The translations under genes and the position numbers were made by a program. DNA of 9,372 nucleotides from an uncultured Bacteroidales bacterium. GTDB taxonomy: Bacteria; Bacteroidota; Bacteroidia; Bacteroidales; UBA932. Every line of letters begins with the position of its first letter. The stretch's first letter is position 1. The stretch is taken from assembly GCA_937901105.1 (NCBI GenBank), contig CALCHD010000181.1:1-9372 (forward strand), read 5' to 3'. The notes beneath the pieces are model-generated. The model did not search any database. It had not been told where the DNA came from and worked only from the letters and a program-made list of their open reading frames with translations. Shown piece after piece: positions 6,296 through 9,372 of this stretch.

Positions 6296-7272
6296 TACTT
6301 GATCCTTTTAATCAGTTTGTCTGCAAATTTGTGCAGCTGCTCCATCTGCGCTGGGGTAAAGCCGGCCTTTCCTATTATCTCAAGAGCCTTGTTGCTGTAG
6401 CCCATTATGGCCTCTGTGGCAGCCTCCTTAATTCCAAGGGTGATGTACATCTGCTGCATTCTGGCAATCTTCTCCTCCTCCTGGTCTTCTCCCATTGCCA
6501 TTATCTCGTTGAGCTGCTGCTTCTGTACTTTGTCAGCAACCTTGAAAGACTCTACAAGGAGCCAGGTTTTCTTGTTGTTCATGATGTCGCCACCTATTTT
6601 CTTGCCAAATACATTGCCCTGGCCGAATGTGTCAAACAGGTCATCCTGAATCTGGAAGGCAATTCCTAGAGAGAAGGCAAAATCATAAAGGGCCTGTGCC
6701 GTCTTCTCCTCTGTACCGGCAATCAGTGCACCCATCTTTGCAGAGCATGCAATGAGCACGGCGGTCTTGAGGCTGATCATTGAGATGTAGTCATCCATTG
6801 TGATGTAAGGGATGTTCTCAAAGTTCATGTCGTACTGCTGGCCTTCGCAAACCTGTGCTGCAGTCTTTGAGAACAGGGCAAGCACCTGTGGAAGTACTGC
6901 CTGCGGAGCGTTTGCAAGCAGCTGGTATGCCTGGATGCTCATTACATCGCCGCTCAAGATGGCAACGTTGTCGTTCCATTTCCTGTGTACGGTCTGCTGG
7001 CCGCGGCGGAGCTCCGCCTTGTCCATAATGTCATCATGGATAAGGGTAAAGCCGTGGAAGATCTCAAGTGCCAGAGCAGGATGCAGAATAGATTTCTCTA
7101 TCTTGTCTGAAAAGAGGTTGTATGTGAGCAGGCACAGCTCCGGACGCAATCTCTTGCCTCCAATGGAGATCATGTACTCAATGGGTTCATACAGCTCTTT
7201 CGGCTCCTGCCTCAAGTTGAGTGCGGCAAGCCCGTTCTCTACAAATTTGTCCAGTTCATCTATTGCAAACAT
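6295..7272 (-). CDS. Short-chain polyprenyl (farnesyl/geranylgeranyl) diphosphate synthase
   Basis: A trans-prenyltransferase that condenses isopentenyl diphosphate with allylic diphosphates in the cytosol, feeding quinone, carrier-lipid and other isoprenoid pathways. The 325 residues carry all class signatures: GGKRLRP (38-44), the first aspartate-rich motif DDIMD (80-84) followed by RRGQQTVHR (89-97), KT (169-170), the second motif DDLFD (210-214) after FQIQ, and FGKKIGGDI (222-230). The first motif has no two-residue insertion, unlike E. coli IspA, and F75 sits five residues before it. An aromatic residue there limits archaeal GGPP synthases to C20, so a C15-C20 product is inferred, not shown. 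The ATG at 7272 has AAAGGG 4 nt upstream. First gene of the operon, with a TAACTTTG promoter box upstream; the downstream glycosyltransferase overlaps by 1 nt. Confidence 0.94.
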   Translation of the reverse strand: MFAIDELDKFVENGLAALNLRQEPKELYEPIEYMISIGGKRLRPELCLLTYNLFSDKIEKSILHPALALEIFHGFTLIHDDIMDKAELRRGQQTVHRKWNDNVAILSGDVMSIQAYQLLANAPQAVLPQVLALFSKTAAQVCEGQQYDMNFENIPYITMDDYISMISLKTAVLIACSAKMGALIAGTEEKTAQALYDFAFSLGIAFQIQDDLFDTFGQGNVFGKKIGGDIMNNKKTWLLVESFKVADKVQKQQLNEIMAMGEDQEEEKIARMQQMYITLGIKEAATEAIMGYSNKALEIIGKAGFTPAQMEQLHKFADKLIKRIK

Positions 7273-7298
7273 ATATCCCTTTTTACTTTTTTACCAGG

Positions 7299-7306
7299 CA
7301 AAGTTA
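7299..7306 (-). promoter_or_regulatory. Probable -7 promoter box of the prenyl synthase operon
   Basis: On the minus strand this reads TAACTTTG, an exact TAnnTTTG match, ending 26 nt before the ATG at 7272. No good -33 TTTG is seen at 19-21 nt, so the call rests on the -7 element and position. Confidence 0.5.
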
Positions 7307-7327
7307 ATTGTTTTTTGCACAATTTGC

Positions 7328-7335
7328 TATCTTTA
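7328..7335 (+). promoter_or_regulatory. Candidate -7 promoter box of rsgA-MATE
   Basis: TATCTTTA matches TAnnTTTG except for the last base and lies 23 nt before the rsgA ATG. A TTG at 7308-7310 would be a -33 element only with a short 17-nt spacer. Weaker than the other boxes, but the position fits a short leader. Confidence 0.4.
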
Positions 7336-7358
7336 CACGTTCGCATTTTTACTTAAAT

Positions 7359-8291
7359 ATGGAGAAAGCAAATACTGCAACAGTAGTCAAACATACGGGC
7401 AGCCATTATATGCTCTCAAAATTGCCCCAGTGGGATCTTTTCCCGGCTGTGATCAAAGGTAAGCTGAGGTTGAAGGGATTCAATTCCACCAACCCCATAG
7501 CAGTTGGGGATGTGGTTGAATATGACCGCAATGAGGGTGAAATGGCCACTATCAGGAACATACTTCCAAGGAAGAACCACATAATAAGGAAATCAACCAA
7601 TTTGTCCCGACAGTCTCATGTGATTGCCAGCAACCTGGATATGGTCTTCCTCATTGTAACAGTGGAGCAGCCGGAGGTGAAGCTCCCGTTTGTAGACCGT
7701 TTCCTGGTTACCTGTGAGGCATACAATGTTCCGGTAACCATTATCCTCAACAAGATGGATCTCTATTCAGAGCAGGGGCTGCAGATGGTGGAGGCGTTCA
7801 AGGAGATTTACGGACATGCCGGCTACAGGGTGATAGAGAGTTCTGCCGCTACAGGTCTGGGAATAGATGAGATAAGGGAGATGTGCAATGAGAAGGTGGT
7901 GCTGTTCTCCGGACAGTCGGGAGTAGGAAAGTCTTCTCTCATAAGTGCTTTGGACCCTAACCTGAATTTGAGGGTGGGGGAGATTTCGGCTTATCACCAG
8001 CAGGGAAAGCATACTACCACATTCTATGAAATGCATCCTATTTCCAGCGGAGGATTTGTGATTGATACTCCTGGAATCAGAGGCTTTGGCCTTGTAGATG
8101 TGTCGCAGCTGGAGCTGAGCGGATATTTCCCGGAGATGCTCCGGGTGGAGGACAATTGCCGTTTTGCCCCTTGTACACATACTCATGAGCCAGGCTGTGC
8201 AGTTAAGGAGGCCGTTGAGAACGGCGAGATCTCTGTAGAAAGATATGAGTCCTATTTGGGAATGCTTGACGAGCAGACCAAATACAGGTAA
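7359..8291 (+). CDS. rsgA: Ribosome small-subunit-dependent GTPase RsgA
   Basis: RsgA (YjeQ/YloQ) is a circularly permuted GTPase that helps late 30S maturation, releasing assembly factors on GTP hydrolysis. The 310 residues follow the diagnostic order: N-terminal OB fold (about 1-75), then G4 NKMD (131-134), G5 SSAATG (161-166), G1/P-loop GQSGVGKSS (185-193), G2 around TTT (219-221), G3 DTPG (236-239), and a C-terminal zinc site C267, C272, H274, C280, the same 5-2-6 spacing as in E. coli RsgA. The start is the ATG at 7359; the frame extends upstream to a TTG at 7308, but that would add 17 residues not typical of the family and overlap the promoter. There is no obvious Shine-Dalgarno sequence, as usual in Bacteroidota. 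The next gene begins 3 nt after the stop. Confidence 0.97.
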   Translation: MEKANTATVVKHTGSHYMLSKLPQWDLFPAVIKGKLRLKGFNSTNPIAVGDVVEYDRNEGEMATIRNILPRKNHIIRKSTNLSRQSHVIASNLDMVFLIVTVEQPEVKLPFVDRFLVTCEAYNVPVTIILNKMDLYSEQGLQMVEAFKEIYGHAGYRVIESSAATGLGIDEIREMCNEKVVLFSGQSGVGKSSLISALDPNLNLRVGEISAYHQQGKHTTTFYEMHPISSGGFVIDTPGIRGFGLVDVSQLELSGYFPEMLRVEDNCRFAPCTHTHEPGCAVKEAVENGEISVERYESYLGMLDEQTKYR

Positions 8292-8294
8292 AAT

Positions 8295-9372
8295 ATGAAC
8301 AGGACAGTCCTCAAACTGGCAATTCCAAGCATTTTTGCAAACATTACCGTTCCCCTTGTGGGCATGGCCGACACTGCCATTGCCGGAAGGTTGGGGGACG
8401 CTTCTGTGCTGGGGGGCATTGCCATTGCGTCAATGCTGTTTGATCTCCTCTATTGGAACATGGGGTTCTTGAGGATGGGAACTGGAGGAATGGTTGCACA
8501 GGCGTATGGCAGAGGGGATTTTAAGGATGCCATTAATACTTATGCCCTGGGTATGGCAACGGCCCTGGACTTTGCATTTCTGTTCATAGCGCTCCAATAT
8601 GTATATGTAGATGTTGCATTTCACTTTATTCAGTGCTCTCCACAAGTGGAGGAACTTGCCCGCAGCTATTTTTATGTTAGAATCTGGGCTGCGCCGGCCA
8701 CTCTCTCGCTGAATGTCTTCAAGGGGTTCTTTATAGGGATGCAGAATGCAGTAAGCCCTATGGCTGTGGATGTTACCGTTAATCTTGTAAATATTGCAGC
8801 CAGCATATTCTTTGCCTTTTATGCCGGACTCGGCTTTGAAGGTATTGCCTGGGGTACATTTGCTGCACAGTACACAGGTCTGGCGCTGGCCATAATCCTT
8901 ATGGTGGTGCAGTACAGGAAATATTTCCATCTGGTGGAGTTCCGGCAGAGTGTAAGGCCTGGCAATGTGAAGAGGTTCTTCATGCTCAATGCCGATCTGT
9001 TCATGAGGTCCTTGAGCTTCCTGTTCATTTATGCCGGGCTTACTTCCCTTGCTGCCCGTTATGGAGATGTGGATCTGGCAGTGAGCTCAATAATGATGAA
9101 GCTGATGCTGCTGTATTCATATTTTGTAGACGGGTTTGCGTATGCAGGTGAGGCTTTGTCGGGAAGATATATAGGTGCCCGTGACCAGGTCTCCTTGAGG
9201 CGGGCAGTGAAAGTCATTTTCTGGTGGTGTGGAGGTATTGGAGTTGTCTCTACATTCGGCTATTGGGCCGGTGGAGAGTGGATGTTCGGCCTCATGTCTG
9301 CAGATCCGCTGGTGCTTGCGGAGTCAGAAAGGTTTTTGCCTTGGCTCCTCGTGATGCCCCTAATCAGCTGTG
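8295..9372 (+). CDS. MATE family efflux transporter, 3' end outside the window
   Basis: An inner-membrane, cation-driven multidrug and toxin extrusion antiporter. The 359 codons present start MNRTVLKLAIPSIFANITVP, followed by LVGMADTAIAGRLGDAS (21-37) and the GFLRMGTGGMVAQAYGRGD segment (57-75), all characteristic of the DinF-like branch common in Bacteroidota. Hydrophobic segments recur at MATE-like spacing and account for about ten of the usual twelve helices; the family is about 430-450 residues, so the end is missing at the right edge. The ATG is 3 nt after the rsgA stop, with AGGTAAAAT just before it, so the gene is probably translated from the rsgA transcript. The substrate cannot be predicted. 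The start could be checked against relatives, but the match right from MNRTVLKLAIPSI supports it. Confidence 0.93.
   Translation, partial: MNRTVLKLAIPSIFANITVPLVGMADTAIAGRLGDASVLGGIAIASMLFDLLYWNMGFLRMGTGGMVAQAYGRGDFKDAINTYALGMATALDFAFLFIALQYVYVDVAFHFIQCSPQVEELARSYFYVRIWAAPATLSLNVFKGFFIGMQNAVSPMAVDVTVNLVNIAASIFFAFYAGLGFEGIAWGTFAAQYTGLALAIILMVVQYRKYFHLVEFRQSVRPGNVKRFFMLNADLFMRSLSFLFIYAGLTSLAARYGDVDLAVSSIMMKLMLLYSYFVDGFAYAGEALSGRYIGARDQVSLRRAVKVIFWWCGGIGVVSTFGYWAGGEWMFGLMSADPLVLAESERFLPWLLVMPLISC

Noticed and set aside
7308..7358. Upstream TTG start for rsgA
   Set aside because: It overlaps the promoter gap, adds 17 residues unlike the family N-terminus, and has no ribosome site.
6812..7462. 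Plus-strand open frame of 216 codons
   Set aside because: It is antisense to the prenyl synthase and runs across the divergent promoter gap into rsgA in another frame. Its Ser/Cys/Trp-rich translation is typical of a shadow frame.
8430..8930. Minus-strand open frame of 166 codons, Cys- and His-rich
   Set aside because: It lies opposite the MATE gene, whose translation is strongly membrane-like and family-matching. The antisense frame has no promoter box or ribosome site that I can see.
1..9372. Defence system, CRISPR array, mobile element or gene cluster for a specialised pathway
   Set aside because: No repeat arrays, transposase, integrase, nuclease, toxin-antitoxin or biosynthetic core enzymes are seen. 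Nearly all genes fit housekeeping families.

Overview
The window reads as an ordinary chromosomal stretch from a member of the Bacteroidota, most likely order Bacteroidales. The pointers are Bacteroides-type promoter boxes (TAnnTTTG near -7, in one case with TTTG near -33) in the intergenic gaps, mostly weak Shine-Dalgarno sequences, heavy use of AGG/AGA for arginine, and Bacteroidota-like forms of RecO, the S41 protease and the MATE transporter. I cannot name the genus from the sequence.

Layout, left to right. (1) Positions 1-1251, minus strand: rdgB (dITP/XTP pyrophosphatase) followed after 7 nt by recO, whose 3' end lies outside the window. Both are genome-maintenance genes. (2) Positions 1252-1322: a 71-nt divergent gap with facing promoters. 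(3) 1323-2936, plus: a secreted S41-family processing protease with a PDZ domain, ending in a likely terminator. (4) 3171-4244, plus: a secreted protein I do not recognise, with its own promoter and a stem-loop terminator (4264-4291) shared with the convergent operon. (5) 7272 down to 4316, minus: a three-gene operon of a short-chain polyprenyl diphosphate synthase, a GT2-type glycosyltransferase overlapping it by 1 nt, and a U32-family protein of the YegQ/TrhP type. A perfect GC-rich hairpin sits just before the U32 start. (6) 7273-7358: a second divergent gap with two candidate promoters. (7) 7359 to the right edge, plus: rsgA (30S-maturation GTPase) and, 3 nt later, a MATE-family transporter cut by the window end.

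How the genes work together: most act in separate housekeeping processes, namely nucleotide-pool sanitation and recombination repair (rdgB, recO), envelope proteolysis (S41), isoprenoid supply (prenyl synthase), probable RNA hydroxylation (U32), ribosome assembly (rsgA) and export (MATE). The prenyl synthase-glycosyltransferase-U32 grouping and the unknown secreted protein are the least explained parts. I found no CRISPR array, transposon, integrase, phage, toxin-antitoxin or defence genes, and no RNA genes. I do not see a convincing new multi-gene system here; the findings are modest leads.
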